Origin: Rhodobiaceae bacterium
Lineage (GTDB): Bacteria > Pseudomonadota > Alphaproteobacteria > Parvibaculales > Parvibaculaceae
NCBI GenBank assembly: GCA_003330885.1
Contig: CP030277.1
Location: forward strand, 868,001-932,000
Length of the DNA stretch: 64,000 nt
Direction: 5' to 3'
The notes beneath the pieces were generated by a model that saw nothing but the letters and a program-made list of their open reading frames with translations, made no database searches and was not told where the DNA came from. Both the position numbers and the translations under genes were made by a program. This document shows positions 40,088-51,327 of the stretch, piece after piece (position 1 is the first letter of the stretch; every line of letters begins with the position of its first letter).

Positions 40088-40884
40088 CCGAAGTTCACCA
40101 AACAGCAATTGTCGATGCTTCTGCAGAGCTGGCATCTGATGTTGTTGTCGGACCCTATTCAATTGTAGGCCCCCGCGTACGCCTGGAAGATGGCGTGAAA
40201 TTGCACTCGCATGTTGTTGTGGAGGGAAAAACCAGTGTGGGTTCCCGCACAGAAATATTTCCTTTTGCCTCAATCGGACAGCCACCGCAGGACTTGAAAT
40301 ACGAAGGCGAGGAGAGTGAGCTCATCGTCGGGTCTGACAACATGATCCGAGAGCATGTAACGATGAACTCAGGTACCGAAGGCGGCGGTCTGATAACAGA
40401 GGTTGGCAACAACTGTGCCTTTTTGACCGGTGCACATGTGGGGCACGACACAAAGGTGGGGAACGGTGTCGTCCTGTCCAACAACGTCATGCTTGCCGGC
40501 CATTGCATCATAGATGATTTCGTCATCGTGAGCGGCGGTGCCGGCGTGCATCAATTCACCCGGATCGGGAAGCACTCTTTCATTGGTGGCATGAGTGGTG
40601 TGGAGAATGACGTCATTCCCTACGGCATGGTGTTGGGAAACCGAGCACGTCTCGCAGGCTTGAACGTGATTGGAATGAAACGGCGTGGCTTTGAAAGAGA
40701 ACAAATACACGCGCTTCGTGCAGCCTACCGAATGCTCTTTGCAGAAGAGGGAACGCTGCGTGAGCGCGTTGAAGACGTGGCGGCTCTGTTTAGTGAGCAG
40801 CAAGATGTTATGGATATCATTGGCTTCATCAAAGCTGAGACAAGCAGATCTATTTGTATGCCGCGGGCTGCGGCAGATGACTAA
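40084..40884 (+). CDS. lpxA: UDP-N-acetylglucosamine acyltransferase
   Basis: The first step of lipid A synthesis (266 residues): transfers a 3-hydroxyacyl chain from ACP to UDP-GlcNAc. Hexapeptide repeats form the beta-helix; H121 in [11 protein letters not shown] corresponds to the catalytic His125 of E. coli. The C-terminal helical region (from about 190) is complete. It overlaps fabZ by four bases. Confidence 0.96.
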   Translation: MTEVHQTAIVDASAELASDVVVGPYSIVGPRVRLEDGVKLHSHVVVEGKTSVGSRTEIFPFASIGQPPQDLKYEGEESELIVGSDNMIREHVTMNSGTEGGGLITEVGNNCAFLTGAHVGHDTKVGNGVVLSNNVMLAGHCIIDDFVIVSGGAGVHQFTRIGKHSFIGGMSGVENDVIPYGMVLGNRARLAGLNVIGMKRRGFEREQIHALRAAYRMLFAEEGTLRERVEDVAALFSEQQDVMDIIGFIKAETSRSICMPRAAADD

Positions 40885-40907
40885 GGCGTAGAGAGCGCGG
40901 ATCAGAA

Positions 40908-41768
40908 ATGAGCGCTTCACGACCTGAAAAATCTGCTCTCGGAATTGTTGCCGGAGGAGGCCAATTGCCGAGCATCGTTGCCGAGGCCGCTGTCGCTGAG
41001 GGACGCCCGGTTTTTATAGTGGGGATCAAGGGGTGGAGCGATGCGGCGATTACCGAATTCCCCCACGCGTGGGTCCGCTATGGCGCATTGGGCAAGACTA
41101 TCGAATTGCTCAAGCAGGCGGGATGTCGCGACCTGGTCATGATCGGGCCTTTGGATCGGCCGACCCTTTTTAATTTTCGACCGGATATGACCGTCTTGCG
41201 GTCGTTGGTGCGGGTACTGGGTCTATTGAGGCGTGGGGACGATGGTCTGCTAAGCGGCACTGTTCGGTACTTTGAGGAGACCCATGGATTTCATATCCGG
41301 CCTGCTGAGGAGGTTGCTGCTGAGCTCGTTGCGCCCGCTGGATCATTGACGGTGATCAAACCTTCCTTAGCCGATGAAACAGACATTCAACTGGCTATTG
41401 AAGTCGTTCGAGAACGCGGCGCGAAAGACTTGGGGCAAGGGGCAGTCATCGCGGGTGGACAGATCCTGGATGTCGAAGACAATACGGGTACGGATGAAAT
41501 GCTTAATCGTGTTGCGCGATTGCCGGGACGGCCTGGAAAATCCGGTGTTCTGGTAAAACTGCCCAAACCAGGGCAGGAGAGGCGGATTGATCTTCCCACA
41601 TTGGGGCTCACAACAGTTGAGAATGCAGCGGCGGCCGGGCTTGCGGGAATAGCCTATGAAGCGTCTGGCGCACTGATAGCCAATATTGAGGGTGTGGGAA
41701 GGCGCGCGGACGAACTGGGCTTGTTCGTTGTTGGGCTTCCCGCTGGTACCGGAGATGGCGGCGCATGA
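40908..41768 (+). CDS. lpxI: UDP-2,3-diacylglucosamine diphosphatase LpxI
   Basis: Hydrolyses UDP-2,3-diacylglucosamine to lipid X (286 residues; formerly DUF1009). The N-terminal block LGIVAGGGQLPSIVAEAA and the C-terminal RIDLPTLGLTTVENAA region are diagnostic. This is the alphaproteobacterial replacement for LpxH, fitting its place between lpxA and lpxB. The stop overlaps lpxB as ATGA. Confidence 0.94.
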   Translation: MSASRPEKSALGIVAGGGQLPSIVAEAAVAEGRPVFIVGIKGWSDAAITEFPHAWVRYGALGKTIELLKQAGCRDLVMIGPLDRPTLFNFRPDMTVLRSLVRVLGLLRRGDDGLLSGTVRYFEETHGFHIRPAEEVAAELVAPAGSLTVIKPSLADETDIQLAIEVVRERGAKDLGQGAVIAGGQILDVEDNTGTDEMLNRVARLPGRPGKSGVLVKLPKPGQERRIDLPTLGLTTVENAAAAGLAGIAYEASGALIANIEGVGRRADELGLFVVGLPAGTGDGGA

Positions 41769-42937
41769 CAGAACATCACGTTATGCTTGTGGTCGGTGAG
41801 ACGTCGGGCGATACGCTAGGCGCCGCATTAATGACATCTCTCCGAGAGGTCCTGGGTGACAAAGTGTGCTTCTCAGGCGTGGGCGGCCCGCGCATGGAAG
41901 CAAAAGGTTTGTCGTCGATCTTCCCCATGACAGATATTGCCGTCATGGGACCTCGGGAAGTTATTCCGCGCTTGCCCCTGATTTTGCGCCGTATGTCAGA
42001 GACGACGCGTCATGCCGTTGAGACACAGCCGGACTTGGTGGTGATCATCGACAGTCCCGACTTCACCCACACAGTCGCCAAACGGATCCACAAAAGGGCG
42101 CCAGAGATACCAATCGCCAATTATGTTTCGCCGAGTGTCTGGGCTTGGCGGCGCGGTCGCGCGAAAGCCATGGCCACCTATTTGCGCAAAGTGCTCGCAT
42201 TGCTCCCCTTTGAACCAGCGTTCTTTCGAGCAGAAGCAAGGCTGGATTGCGAGTATGTGGGGCACCCGGCAATTGAGAAGATCGCCTCCTCAGAGGAGGG
42301 CTCAGCCTTTCGCGAGCAGAAAGGCATCGCGCCTGACGTGCCGGTGCTGCTTGTATTGCCCGGAAGCCGGACCAACGAGGTGAAGCGTCTTATAGGTCTG
42401 ATGGGCGAGACGGCGGCGCAAGTCGCGGCGCATCACAATGGCCTGCGTATTGTTATTCCTGTGGTGCCGCATGTTCAGGGTCTGGTTGTCGAAGCTGTGA
42501 AAGACTGGCCGGTCGAGCCTGTTTTGGCTTTTGGTGACGGAGAGAAACGGGGGGCGTTTGCAGCTGCGACTGCCGCGATTGCTGCGTCTGGCACCGTCTC
42601 TCTGGAGTTGGGGTTAGCCGGTATTCCAATGGTTGTGGCTTATAAAATTGACCCTATCGCTGCCTGGAGTGTTTCAAGGTTCCTCAAGGTTCCGACGGTT
42701 GTGCTGGTCAATTTGATTTTGGACCGACCGGCAGTGAAGGAATTTCTTCAGCACAACTGTAAGTCTGAGGACCTGAGTACTGCTCTAGTTCCGCTGATTG
42801 GCGATACCAAAGAGAGGAGGCAGGCGCTCCTTGATCTGGCAGAAATGCGTGAGCTAATGGGCGTCGGCGGCCCGAGCCCCAGCACCCGGGCTGCAAATGT
42901 TGTGCTGGAAATGTTAGGTGAAAAGCCTGCTGCATAA
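41765..42937 (+). CDS. lpxB: Lipid-A-disaccharide synthase
   Basis: A GT-B glycosyltransferase joining UDP-2,3-diacylglucosamine and lipid X (390 residues). Conserved blocks are GETSGDTLGAALM, VIIDSPDFTHTVA, YVSPSVWAWRRGRAKAM and LPGSRTNEVKRL. It is the last gene of the plus-strand lipid A run and ends four bases before a terminator hairpin. Confidence 0.96.
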   Translation: MTEHHVMLVVGETSGDTLGAALMTSLREVLGDKVCFSGVGGPRMEAKGLSSIFPMTDIAVMGPREVIPRLPLILRRMSETTRHAVETQPDLVVIIDSPDFTHTVAKRIHKRAPEIPIANYVSPSVWAWRRGRAKAMATYLRKVLALLPFEPAFFRAEARLDCEYVGHPAIEKIASSEEGSAFREQKGIAPDVPVLLVLPGSRTNEVKRLIGLMGETAAQVAAHHNGLRIVIPVVPHVQGLVVEAVKDWPVEPVLAFGDGEKRGAFAAATAAIAASGTVSLELGLAGIPMVVAYKIDPIAAWSVSRFLKVPTVVLVNLILDRPAVKEFLQHNCKSEDLSTALVPLIGDTKERRQALLDLAEMRELMGVGGPSPSTRAANVVLEMLGEKPAA

Positions 42938-42940
42938 AAA

Positions 42941-42967
42941 AGGCGCTCGCCCTATTGGGAAGCGCCT
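42941..42967. terminator. Bidirectional terminator between lpxB and gltA
   Basis: AGGCGCT (42941-42947) and AGCGCCT (42961-42967) form a perfect 7-bp stem. On the minus strand it is followed by TTTTTT (A run at 42935-42940), and on the plus strand by a T-rich stretch (CTCTTATATGTCTTTT). It can end both convergent transcripts. Confidence 0.75.
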
Positions 42968-42991
42968 CTCTTATATGTCTTTTAGTGCTTT

Positions 42992-44305
42992 TTACCGCTT
43001 AGCAACGTCGACATAGTCACGGCTTGGAGCGCCATTGTAGAGCTGACGCGGACGGCCAATCCGTTGTTCTGGATCACGGACCATTTCATTCCACTGCGCA
43101 ACCCAACCCGTCGTCCGTGCGAGCGCGAACAAGACAGTGAACATGGTCGTTGGGAAGCCTAGGGCTTTCAGCGTAATGCCGGAGTAGAAGTCGATATTTG
43201 GGTATAGCTTCTTCTCGATGAAGTATTCATCGCTCAGCGCGATCTTCTCAAGCTCCATCGCGACGTCCAAGAGTGGGTCGTCTTTGATGCCCAGCTCTTT
43301 CAGTACTTCGTGGCAAGCCTGCTGCATGACGGTTGCCCGCGGATCATAGTTTTTATAGACGCGGTGACCGAAGCCCATGAGACGGAAGGGATCGTCTTTG
43401 TCTTTTGCTTTCGCCACAAACTCCGGAATGCGGTCTACAGACCCGATTTCCTCCAGCATATTCAGCGCAGCTTCATTGGCGCCACCATGTGCGGGACCCC
43501 AAAGGCAGGCAATGCCTGCTGCGATACATGCGAAAGGATTTGCACCTGACGAACCAGCAAGACGTACAGTTGATGTGGATGCGTTCTGCTCATGATCGGC
43601 ATGGAGGATGAAGATCTTGTCCATCGCCTTCGCGATCACTGGATTGACATGATATTCCTCTGCAGGCACCGCGAAGCACATGTGCATGAAGTTCTCGGCG
43701 TACCCCAGATCATTGCGCGGATACACAACTGGCTGGCCGATAGAATATTTGTAGGCCATGGCGGCGATCGTTGGGATCTTCGCGATCATGCGACGGCTCG
43801 CAACCATCCGCTGGTGTGGATCGTTGATATCTGTTGAGTCGTGATAAAACGCAGAGAGGGCGCCGACCATACCGACCATAATGGCCATTGGGTGCGCATC
43901 GCGGCGGAAGCCACGAACGAAGTTCTGCATCTGCTCATGGACCATCGTATGGTTGGTGATGGCTTTTTCAAACTCTGAGAATTCCTTACCAGTCGGCAAT
44001 TCGCCGTTCAGCAACAGATAGGCTGTTTCCAGGAAGTTACCGCTATTGGCGAGTCCCTCAATAGGGTAGCCACGATACAGCAGTTCGCCTTTGTCGCCGT
44101 CAATATAGGTAATGTCGCTGTCACAGCTGGCAGTTGACGTAAAGCCTGGGTCGAATGTGAAATAACCCGATTGGCCATAAAGCTTGCTGACGTCGATGGC
44201 GCGCGGGCCGACAACACCTTGGAAGATGGGCAGGTCGTAGGTTTCGCCGCCAACTTCGAGCTTGGCAGTTTCATTTGTTTGTCGTGCACTTCTATCTATC
44301 GTCAT
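42992..44305 (-). CDS. gltA: Citrate synthase
   Basis: Condenses acetyl-CoA and oxaloacetate in the TCA cycle (437 residues, type II bacterial form). Active-site blocks are [29 protein letters not shown] and the catalytic Asp region in PNIDFYSG. The ATG at 44305 has AAGGAACAGG upstream; a GTG at 44326 with GGGAGG four bases before it would add seven residues and cannot be excluded. It lies 120 bases after gltX on the same strand. Confidence 0.95.
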   Translation of the reverse strand: MTIDRSARQTNETAKLEVGGETYDLPIFQGVVGPRAIDVSKLYGQSGYFTFDPGFTSTASCDSDITYIDGDKGELLYRGYPIEGLANSGNFLETAYLLLNGELPTGKEFSEFEKAITNHTMVHEQMQNFVRGFRRDAHPMAIMVGMVGALSAFYHDSTDINDPHQRMVASRRMIAKIPTIAAMAYKYSIGQPVVYPRNDLGYAENFMHMCFAVPAEEYHVNPVIAKAMDKIFILHADHEQNASTSTVRLAGSSGANPFACIAAGIACLWGPAHGGANEAALNMLEEIGSVDRIPEFVAKAKDKDDPFRLMGFGHRVYKNYDPRATVMQQACHEVLKELGIKDDPLLDVAMELEKIALSDEYFIEKKLYPNIDFYSGITLKALGFPTTMFTVLFALARTTGWVAQWNEMVRDPEQRIGRPRQLYNGAPSRDYVDVAKR

Positions 44306-44425
44306 GGCGTTGACCTGTTCCTTCACTTGTCCTCCCGCCCCGGAAAAATGTGGCTCCGTGGGGCGAGAATGGTTGCGGCATTATAGATACCTGATGCAGT
44401 TCCGGCCACTGCCGGACGCTCAGGC

Positions 44426-45838
44426 TTAAACTTGATCTCGTATCCTCTCGATGGCTTCATCTCGGCCGAGTGATGCGAGTACGTCGTAAATTCCCGGTGA
44501 CACACTGCCGCCCGTCAGCGCGGCACGCAGCGGCTGCGCCACTTTGCCTAGCTTGATGTCTTCGGCAGTCAGAAACTCAGTTATAGCGTGCTCAAGACCC
44601 TCTGATGTCCATCCCGCATCTTCAGGTAGCGCGTCTGCGAGACGACCCAAAACAATCCGGGCATCATCTTTAAGAGCCTTTTTGGCTTTTCCGGTGAGTT
44701 CAAGCGGCCGAGACTGACGTAGATAGTCAGCGCCTTCGGCGAGCTCAACCAGTGTTTTTGCGCGTTCTTTGAGGCCTGGCATGGCAGTTCTGAGGCGCTT
44801 CTGGAAAGTGCTGTCCTCAGTTGGCCATCCCTCCAGGGTCTGCATTGTGGCCAGTGTCAGCTCAGTCAGACGGTCATTATCGGCCTGCCGAATATAGTGC
44901 GCATTGAGGTTTTCGAGCTTGGCGAAATCGAACCGTGCCGGTGATTTGCCAATACTGTCCAGGTTGAACCATTCAATGGCCTGGTCAGTGGAGAAGGTCT
45001 CGTCATCCCCATGGCTCCAGCCAAGACGGACAAGGTAGTTCCGCATTGCTTCAGGCAGATACCCCATGTCCCGATAAGCTTCTGCGCCAAGGGCGCCATG
45101 ACGTTTGGACAGTTTGGCACCATCAGGCCCATGGATAAGCGGAACATGAGCGAAAATTGGTGGCGTCCAACCAAGCGCCTCATAAATCTGCGCCTGCCGC
45201 GCCGCATTGGTCAGGTGATCGTCGCCCCGAATAATATGCGTAATCCCCATGTCATGATCGTCGACAACAACCGACAGCATATAGGTGGGAGTCCCGTCAG
45301 ACCGAAGCAGGATCAGGTCGTCCAGCTGGTCATTGTCAAAGGTGACATCACCCATGACCTGATCTTTGACCAGCGTTTTGCCTTCTTTCGGGGCTTTGAA
45401 GCGCACAACATGGGCGACCCCATCTGGGGCATCCGCCGCATCCCGGTCGCGCCAGGTGCCGTCATACCGCATGGGCCGACCTTCAGAGCGGGCTTTCTCC
45501 CGCATGGCAGTCAGCTCTTCAGGAGAACAATAGCAGTGATAGGCATTTCCAGAGGCCAGGAGCTGCTGAACAATTTCGACATGGCGTGCTTGCTGCGCAA
45601 ACTGATAAACCGGCTCATCATCCCATTTAAGGCCAAGCCAGCTCAGACCGGCAAAAATCGCGTCGATTGCTTCATCAGTTGACCGCTCGCGGTCGGTATC
45701 TTCGATACGCATCAGGAATTTGCCGCCATGATGGCGTGCGAACAGCCAATTGAACAGCGCCGTCCGTGCCCCTCCAATATGCAGGAAGCCAGTTGGAGAG
45801 GGGGCAAAACGCGTTACGACTGTATCAGATCCGCTCAA
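44426..45838 (-). CDS. gltX: Glutamyl-tRNA synthetase
   Basis: Charges tRNA-Glu (470 residues, class I). The HIGH motif lies in [19 protein letters not shown] and the KMSKS equivalent in [10 protein letters not shown]. The conserved N-terminus [12 protein letters not shown] starts just after TTG 45838, which I take as the start; a longer open frame to 45955 adds 39 residues of no family resemblance and contains extra cysteines. No ATG is near. Whether this copy is discriminating or non-discriminating cannot be told here. Confidence 0.92.
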   Translation of the reverse strand: MSGSDTVVTRFAPSPTGFLHIGGARTALFNWLFARHHGGKFLMRIEDTDRERSTDEAIDAIFAGLSWLGLKWDDEPVYQFAQQARHVEIVQQLLASGNAYHCYCSPEELTAMREKARSEGRPMRYDGTWRDRDAADAPDGVAHVVRFKAPKEGKTLVKDQVMGDVTFDNDQLDDLILLRSDGTPTYMLSVVVDDHDMGITHIIRGDDHLTNAARQAQIYEALGWTPPIFAHVPLIHGPDGAKLSKRHGALGAEAYRDMGYLPEAMRNYLVRLGWSHGDDETFSTDQAIEWFNLDSIGKSPARFDFAKLENLNAHYIRQADNDRLTELTLATMQTLEGWPTEDSTFQKRLRTAMPGLKERAKTLVELAEGADYLRQSRPLELTGKAKKALKDDARIVLGRLADALPEDAGWTSEGLEHAITEFLTAEDIKLGKVAQPLRAALTGGSVSPGIYDVLASLGRDEAIERIRDQV

Positions 45839-46089
45839 AGGTTCGATCAAGCTCCAGTAACATCGCGAGACGCTTCTCGCGGTGGGGTGTGGTTCACAAT
45901 ATGGGCAAGCCGGGTCGGAAGACCGCTGGAAGGTGCGCCGGAAATGGAGACCCACAGGCTACGTCGCCGCGAGGGAAATACGACCCTTCGGCTGGGGTTC
46001 TTTAGCACATCACAGGCTCTGACCAAAGACCTGTTGAGCATGACTTTTTCGCACAATGCTGCGATTTTTCGGCCATACTAAATGGCGAA

Positions 46090-48252
46090 ATGCGTGTTTT
46101 TCCTCAAAATACGCCTCATCGCCCGCCCAAATGGTCGTTTGAGGATGCAAAAGGTCTCCTCAAGAGCCTTTTTCGACGGGCAAGGCTACGCTGGCGAGAT
46201 CTATGCACCCGCGAACAGGCCAATTTGAGCCTATGGGTGCCCGTCGGTATAGCCGGGGGAATCGCTGCCTATTTTTCTCTCCCGGCCGAACCCTATTTCG
46301 GGTGGTCGGTTGTCTGCTTTCTTGGAGCCGCACTTGCAGCCTATCTGATGCGCCACAAAGGCTGGCTCGCGATCGCAGCAGCCCTTGCGTTATGTGCAGC
46401 ACTCGGGTTCCTTGCGGCACAGCTACGCTCGATCAGTGTTGCAGCGCCTGTACTACAGGCAGAAATGCGTGGCGCTCCGATCCAAGGTCGGGTGATGCAG
46501 GCCAGCCTCAACCAGGAAGGCGGAACCACCCTTCTTTTGAAACCAACCTTCATCGGGGGGATACCAGACACGAATGTTCCAGCACTTGTTCGCCTGCGCG
46601 TGCGGCAGGAACACGCGCCCATCTGGCCGGGCGATGAAATTGAGACCCGGGCCATGCTGTGGCCGCCGGCGGAACCTGTCGCACCAGGAGCGTTCGATTT
46701 TGCGCGTCAGGCTTGGTTCCGGGGCTTGGGTGGGACGGGTGTCACCCTTGCTGCACCCGAGATATTGAGAAGCGAGAGACTTGGGGGGTGGCAGGTAGCG
46801 GTCGCGTCGGTGCGGGAGGTGGTGGCGCGCCATGTGATTGACCACATGTCGGACAAAGAGGGACCCGTTGCCGCTGCTCTCATGACGGGCCTCCGGCATG
46901 CCATCGACGAGGATGTTGAACAGGATCTTCGCGATGCAGGGCTCGCCCATATTCTCGCGATCTCAGGACTGCACATGGCCCTCTTTGCAGGAACGTTGTT
47001 CTGGTTGGTCCGTGCGGCGCTCGCACTCGTTCCGCGTCTTGCCCACCGGTTTCCGATTAAGAAGTGGGCGGCGTCCGTCGCTCTTTTAGGTGCTCTTGCC
47101 TACCTATTTCTGTCAGGCGGATCGGTGGCGACCCAAAGGGCCTTCATCATGGCGGCGCTGATGTTCATCGCGGTATTGATCGACCGTCCCGCGTTTTCAC
47201 TTCGCAACGTCGCCCTGGCAGCAGTCATTGTTCTGCTGATGAGGCCGGAGAGCCTGTTGGAACCCGGATTTCAAATGTCGTTTGCTGCAGTGACAGCACT
47301 CGTTGCCGTCTATCAGAACCGGGAGATGCAGCTGCTGCGTTTCCGGGAAAATGCGACGGGCCTCTCTGGCGCGATACGCTTGGGCGCAGTGTACCTGATG
47401 ACATTGTGCATCACGAGCCTGGTGGCGGGAGCAGCGACTGCGCCATTTGCGGCTTTCCATTTCAATCGCATGGCGGCGTTCGGGCTTGTTGGGAACATGG
47501 CGGCTATGCCGCTCGTCGGTACGCTGATCATGCCTTCGGCACTCATCGCCTACATCCTCATGCCGCTGGGGCTGGAGGGGCCTGCTCTTTGGGTGATGGA
47601 GGTGGGGCTTGCGGGTGTCATATGGGTGTCTGAGGAAGTCAGCAATTGGAGCGGCGCTGTCGTCACAATCGGGTCTTTTTCAGCAGCTGCCCTTGGATTG
47701 ATTTCGCTTGGCGGCGTGTGGATGGCGCTCTGGCAAACCAGTCTTCGCCGCTTAGGCATTATTCCGCTTGTTTTGGGCCTTTATCTGGCATCGCAGCCAA
47801 ATACGCCCGACATTCTCGTGAACAGGGATGCCAAGCTCGCAGCCGTAAAAGAAGACGGAGGACGGTATCTTTGGTCAGGCAGGACGCCGCGTTATGCTCG
47901 TGAAAGCTGGTTGCGAAGAAATGGGGAGGCGCCGGAGACAGATGTTTCAAACCGTCGTTTACCCTGTGATGAAATTGGGTGTGTGGCGGAAGGAACCCCC
48001 ATCGTCGCTTTGCCAACATCGTCAGCCGCGCTTGGTGATGATTGCCGGGAAGCAGATATCGTCATAGCGTCGGTTCCCGTCCGCCGCAGGGCACGCGAGT
48101 CCTGCAACGCCATTCTGATCATTGATCGTTTTGATGTTGCACGCGACGGCGCACACGCAATTTATCTGGATGAAGATGGCAATATTGAGCGTGTGGAAAC
48201 AGTGCGCGACTGGCGGGGCAACAGGCCCTGGTCAGAGTATGCCCCTCAATAG
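46090..48252 (+). CDS. comEC: ComEC/Rec2 family competence membrane protein
   Basis: A predicted DNA-uptake channel (720 residues). An N-terminal region with helices and an OB-like domain (DUF4131, about 40-220) is followed by the competence domain with the signature [15 protein letters not shown] (about 287-301) and [14 protein letters not shown]. About ten helices are predicted. The C-terminal 150 residues are soluble but show no HxHxDH metal motif, so the metallo-beta-lactamase-like domain of Firmicute ComEC is absent or degenerate. The end overlaps lexA by seven bases. Confidence 0.9.
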   Translation: MRVFPQNTPHRPPKWSFEDAKGLLKSLFRRARLRWRDLCTREQANLSLWVPVGIAGGIAAYFSLPAEPYFGWSVVCFLGAALAAYLMRHKGWLAIAAALALCAALGFLAAQLRSISVAAPVLQAEMRGAPIQGRVMQASLNQEGGTTLLLKPTFIGGIPDTNVPALVRLRVRQEHAPIWPGDEIETRAMLWPPAEPVAPGAFDFARQAWFRGLGGTGVTLAAPEILRSERLGGWQVAVASVREVVARHVIDHMSDKEGPVAAALMTGLRHAIDEDVEQDLRDAGLAHILAISGLHMALFAGTLFWLVRAALALVPRLAHRFPIKKWAASVALLGALAYLFLSGGSVATQRAFIMAALMFIAVLIDRPAFSLRNVALAAVIVLLMRPESLLEPGFQMSFAAVTALVAVYQNREMQLLRFRENATGLSGAIRLGAVYLMTLCITSLVAGAATAPFAAFHFNRMAAFGLVGNMAAMPLVGTLIMPSALIAYILMPLGLEGPALWVMEVGLAGVIWVSEEVSNWSGAVVTIGSFSAAALGLISLGGVWMALWQTSLRRLGIIPLVLGLYLASQPNTPDILVNRDAKLAAVKEDGGRYLWSGRTPRYARESWLRRNGEAPETDVSNRRLPCDEIGCVAEGTPIVALPTSSAALGDDCREADIVIASVPVRRRARESCNAILIIDRFDVARDGAHAIYLDEDGNIERVETVRDWRGNRPWSEYAPQ

Positions 48253-48944
48253 CGACGAAGCAGTCCAACAAGTCGCCCCTGAACCTTCACACGATCAGGG
48301 CCAAATATCCGGGTCTCATAGGCAGGGTTCGCAGCTTCAAGAGCCACCGAATTCCCTTTGCGACGAAGCCGCTTCAGTGTCGCTTCCTGGTCGTCCACAA
48401 GTGCCACAACAATCTCACCATTATTCGCTGTATCGCAGCGCTCAATCACCACCGTGTCGCCGTCGAGAATACCGGCATCGATCATGGAGTCGCCCTTGAC
48501 CTCAAGCGCGTAGTGCTCGCCCCGCGCCAGCATATCGACAGGCACAGACACCTGATGACTTTCTTCCTGAAGCGCTTCAATGGGGGTACCAGCAGCGATC
48601 CGGCCCATGACCGAAATCGGCATGGCGTCTTCGTTGGCTGGGAGTGTTGAGGGCATTTGCGTCTTCCCAAGGCTGCCTTCAATGACCGATGGGGAGAAGC
48701 CGCTGTTCCGTCCAAAACTTGGCGACGCGGATTCAGGCAGCTTCAGGATCTCAAGGGCGCGCGCCCGATGGGGCAACCGTCTTAGAAACCCTCTTTCTTC
48801 CAGGGCCGTAATCAACCGATGAATGCCTGATTTGGACCGGAGATCGAGCGCATCCTTCATTTCATCGAACGAGGGAGACACGCCGGTCTCTTTGATCCGC
48901 TCGTTGATGAACATAAGCAATTCATGTTGTTTGCGCGTCAGCAT
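48246..48944 (-). CDS. lexA: SOS repressor LexA
   Basis: Represses the SOS regulon and self-cleaves when RecA is activated (232 residues). The N-terminal winged helix is about 1-65 (recognition region [17 protein letters not shown]). The cleavage site is A118-G119 (GRIAAGTP), with the catalytic dyad S153 (KGDSMID) and K191 (EATLKRL). The start is ATG 48944. A GTTC-N7-GTTC box 135 bases upstream suggests autoregulation and matches the box before the small gene at 23872. Confidence 0.97.
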   Translation of the reverse strand: MLTRKQHELLMFINERIKETGVSPSFDEMKDALDLRSKSGIHRLITALEERGFLRRLPHRARALEILKLPESASPSFGRNSGFSPSVIEGSLGKTQMPSTLPANEDAMPISVMGRIAAGTPIEALQEESHQVSVPVDMLARGEHYALEVKGDSMIDAGILDGDTVVIERCDTANNGEIVVALVDDQEATLKRLRRKGNSVALEAANPAYETRIFGPDRVKVQGRLVGLLRRY

Positions 48945-49078
48945 CAGCAGTCTCCGAGATGCCTGTACTTCATGAGCCCCAGTTGAGCGCTATAAAGTCC
49001 AGTAACCAAATCATTGAGCGGTCTTAGATCTGTGGACAACTTATGACGGTTGAGAACAAATCAAAAACATCTGATTCT

Positions 49079-49093
49079 GTTCTAGTTTGGTTC
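49079..49093 (-). promoter_or_regulatory. LexA operator upstream of lexA
   Basis: GTTC (49079-49082), seven bases, GTTC (49090-49093): a perfect alphaproteobacterial LexA box. A degenerate second copy (GAAC-N7-AAAC) begins at 49054. Both lie in the gap between lexA and the end of moeA, so lexA is the obvious target. Confidence 0.75.
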
Positions 49094-49109
49094 TCGTGAC
49101 CCGTCAACC

Positions 49110-50339
49110 CTAAACTGTGGATAAGTCCGGAGCGCGGAGCAAAACAGCGGGGCAGATATCGCCAGTTTGAGCCGCCAAAGCGTGCGGCGGGCGTACCAGC
49201 AGACAGTGACTTCGGGATAGTGCGCTCAACATAGAGCTGTCCTGCCGGTTGAGAGGAGACGCTATCCAGGCGCCATCGACGATCTGAATGGTCGCGCGCA
49301 AATAGTCCTGGCGCTTATCGTTTTCACGAAGGTCTGCACCCAAGGTCACCGGCACTAGGGCAGGGTGGGCGGCTCGGGCACCTTGTCTTGCAGCAATCGC
49401 TGCTCGCAAAAAGAGGTGCCCACAGACAAGCGCTGAAACCGGATTGCCGGGCAGGCCTAGGAATGGTGTTCCATTGAAATCACCAAACATGAGCGGCTTA
49501 CCTGGACGCATTGCGATCCGCCAGAAATCCACGCTGAGCCCCATCGTCGTCAAAACCGGTTGAACCAGATCATGGTCGCCGACCGATGCACCACCAACGG
49601 TGACTAGAACATCAGCCTCCTTTGCCCGCTCTGCGCATTCACGGATGCTTGCTTCATTGTCCCGTGCAATCCCTAAGTCGAGCGGAACACCGCCAAGCTC
49701 TGTGATGAGTGCCGAAAGACCCGCGCTGTTCGAGCTGACAATCTGATTTGGGCCGGGTGTCTCGCCAGGCAAGACAAGTTCGTCACCCGTTGCAAAGAAG
49801 GCAACACGAGGCTTCTTGAAGACTGACAGGTCCGGAATATTCATGGCGGCGGCAAGAGCGACGTCGCTCGCCGAAAGCACTCGGCCTGCCGCAAAGAAGT
49901 TGTCCCCTTCTGTGAAATCAATGCCTGCACGGCGAATATGCTGATCGGGTTTCGGCGCTTCATTGATGCTGACGGTGTCACCATCACGCTCAGTGTTCTC
50001 CTGAATAACAATAGTGTCGGCACCTGTGGGAAGGGGCGCACCGGTGAAAATGCGAACGGCTTCGCTGTCGCCAAGTTGTTGGTCATAAGAGCCACCCGCA
50101 GCACTCTCGCCAACAACGGAAAGCCGTGCCGGAACGGTGCTTGTATCTGCAAGGCGCACCGCATAGCCGTCCATTGCAGAGCCATCAAAAGGCGGATGGG
50201 TTCGTCTTGCCGTAAGCGGCTCGGCGAGGATCCGCCCGCCTGCATCAGAGACCGCCGCCTCCTCTGTGGCAAGCGGCGTGATTGCAGACCCAATACGCGC
50301 GATGGCATCGTCAACAGGAAGAAGAGGGGCAGGGCTCAT
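49110..50339 (-). CDS. moeA: Molybdopterin molybdotransferase MoeA
   Basis: Inserts molybdate into adenylated molybdopterin (409 residues). The N-terminal MoeA signature [12 protein letters not shown], the central [18 protein letters not shown] and the MoCF-like domain with [12 protein letters not shown] and [10 protein letters not shown] are all present. The ATG overlaps the moaC stop as ATGA. Confidence 0.96.
   Translation of the reverse strand: MSPAPLLPVDDAIARIGSAITPLATEEAAVSDAGGRILAEPLTARRTHPPFDGSAMDGYAVRLADTSTVPARLSVVGESAAGGSYDQQLGDSEAVRIFTGAPLPTGADTIVIQENTERDGDTVSINEAPKPDQHIRRAGIDFTEGDNFFAAGRVLSASDVALAAAMNIPDLSVFKKPRVAFFATGDELVLPGETPGPNQIVSSNSAGLSALITELGGVPLDLGIARDNEASIRECAERAKEADVLVTVGGASVGDHDLVQPVLTTMGLSVDFWRIAMRPGKPLMFGDFNGTPFLGLPGNPVSALVCGHLFLRAAIAARQGARAAHPALVPVTLGADLRENDKRQDYLRATIQIVDGAWIASPLNRQDSSMLSALSRSHCLLVRPPHALAAQTGDICPAVLLRAPDLSTV
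49116..49124 (-). promoter_or_regulatory. DnaA-box sequence at the end of moeA
   Basis: TGTGGATAA, the reverse complement of TTATCCACA, lies within the last codons of moeA and about 25 bases from the LexA box. A one-mismatch version (TGTGGACAA, 49031-49039) is on the other side of the box. Binding by DnaA is untested. Confidence 0.35.
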
Positions 50340-50818
50340 GATGCGTTGAAGGTCCCGGATTTGCCACCCGACTTGTGAGTGAGGCGTGCATCGCCAATGG
50401 TCATGCTGCGATCAACCGCTTTCGCCATGTCATAGATGGTGAGACACGCAACGGTCACTGCTGTCAGCGCCTCCATTTCGACACCGGTTTTTCCAGACAC
50501 CCGCACTGTCGCTTCGACATTGAGAGAGCTTGTGCTTTCATCGGGTTCAATGTCGATGGCGATCTTGTTGATAAGGAGAGGATGGCAAAGCGGGATGAGA
50601 TCATGCGTCCGTTTGGCCCCCATAATGCCCGCGAGACGTGCCGCCTCAATAACATTGCCTTTGGCGATGCGGTTTTCGAGAATAAGAGAGAGTGTCGCTG
50701 GTTCCATTGTGATGCGACCGCAGGCTGTTGCCACACGGTCTGTCACGTCTTTATCGGTGACATCGACCATCGCAATGCGCCCATCTGCATCAACGTGACT
50801 GAGCTTCTTGTCGCTCAT
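50336..50818 (-). CDS. moaC: Cyclic pyranopterin monophosphate synthase MoaC
   Basis: Forms cPMP in the first stage of molybdenum cofactor synthesis with MoaA (160 residues). [15 protein letters not shown] holds the active-site Lys/His region; [21 protein letters not shown] follows (shown in part) and the end is the expected SGGKSGTF. The ATG at 50818 ([10 protein letters not shown]) is chosen; an upstream extension overlaps the GNAT gene. Overlaps of four bases exist on both sides. Confidence 0.95.
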   Translation of the reverse strand: MSDKKLSHVDADGRIAMVDVTDKDVTDRVATACGRITMEPATLSLILENRIAKGNVIEAARLAGIMGAKRTHDLIPLCHPLLINKIAIDIEPDESTSSLNVEATVRVSGKTGVEMEALTAVTVACLTIYDMAKAVDRSMTIGDARLTHKSGGKSGTFNAS

Positions 50819-51327
50819 GCAAGTTCCTTTCTCATGAAAACCCGCCGAGCAATGTCGAGCCCGGCATCTTCTTCGCGGCCCCGCAATACGTGAAAGGCCG
50901 GGCTCCATTCTGACTCTGGGAGTAGGTCAAACCCAAGTGTCGCATAGAAAGGCGCGTTCCAGGGAACGTCGCCAAATGTTGAAAGGGTGAGCGCTTTATA
51001 GTCTTGCGAAACCGCCCAGTTGCAAGCCTCCTCAACCAATTTGCGACCAACACCTTGACCCTGAAACTCCCGCGCGACTGATATTTCATAGAGATGGGCA
51101 TGTTTGTCATACGCAGCGACAAGGGCGAAACCTGCAACCGCACCCTCCACATCGGCGACAAGGGCACCCCCAAACCGAGTGAAAGATAGAATGAAATTCG
51201 CGGGCATATGTCCGCCATCGGCAACATCATCCATGCCATGATCACGGAACAATTCACCGGCTGATTTTTCAATGGGACCCAGCAAGGGAATTTCGTCAGG
51301 TTCAACCGGCCGGATGTGGACCGTCAT
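50815..51327 (-). CDS. GNAT family N-acetyltransferase
   Basis: 170 residues with the GNAT fold. Motif A, the acetyl-CoA pyrophosphate loop, is [11 protein letters not shown] (about 98-108), and motif B contains [10 protein letters not shown]. The substrate cannot be told from sequence. It is locked between trpC and moaC by four-base ATGA overlaps on both sides, so it is translated from the same message as the trp and moa genes. Confidence 0.88.
   Translation of the reverse strand: MTVHIRPVEPDEIPLLGPIEKSAGELFRDHGMDDVADGGHMPANFILSFTRFGGALVADVEGAVAGFALVAAYDKHAHLYEISVAREFQGQGVGRKLVEEACNWAVSQDYKALTLSTFGDVPWNAPFYATLGFDLLPESEWSPAFHVLRGREEDAGLDIARRVFMRKELA

Noticed and set aside
45839-45955. N-terminal extension of glutamyl-tRNA synthetase
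   Set aside because: The 39 extra residues show no family resemblance, whereas the conserved start [12 protein letters not shown] lies just after the TTG at 45838.
49031-49124. Chromosome replication origin at the DnaA boxes near lexA
   Set aside because: Only one perfect and one near-perfect box, no AT-rich unwinding region, and none of the usual origin neighbours (dnaA, hemE, parAB, gidAB) are present.
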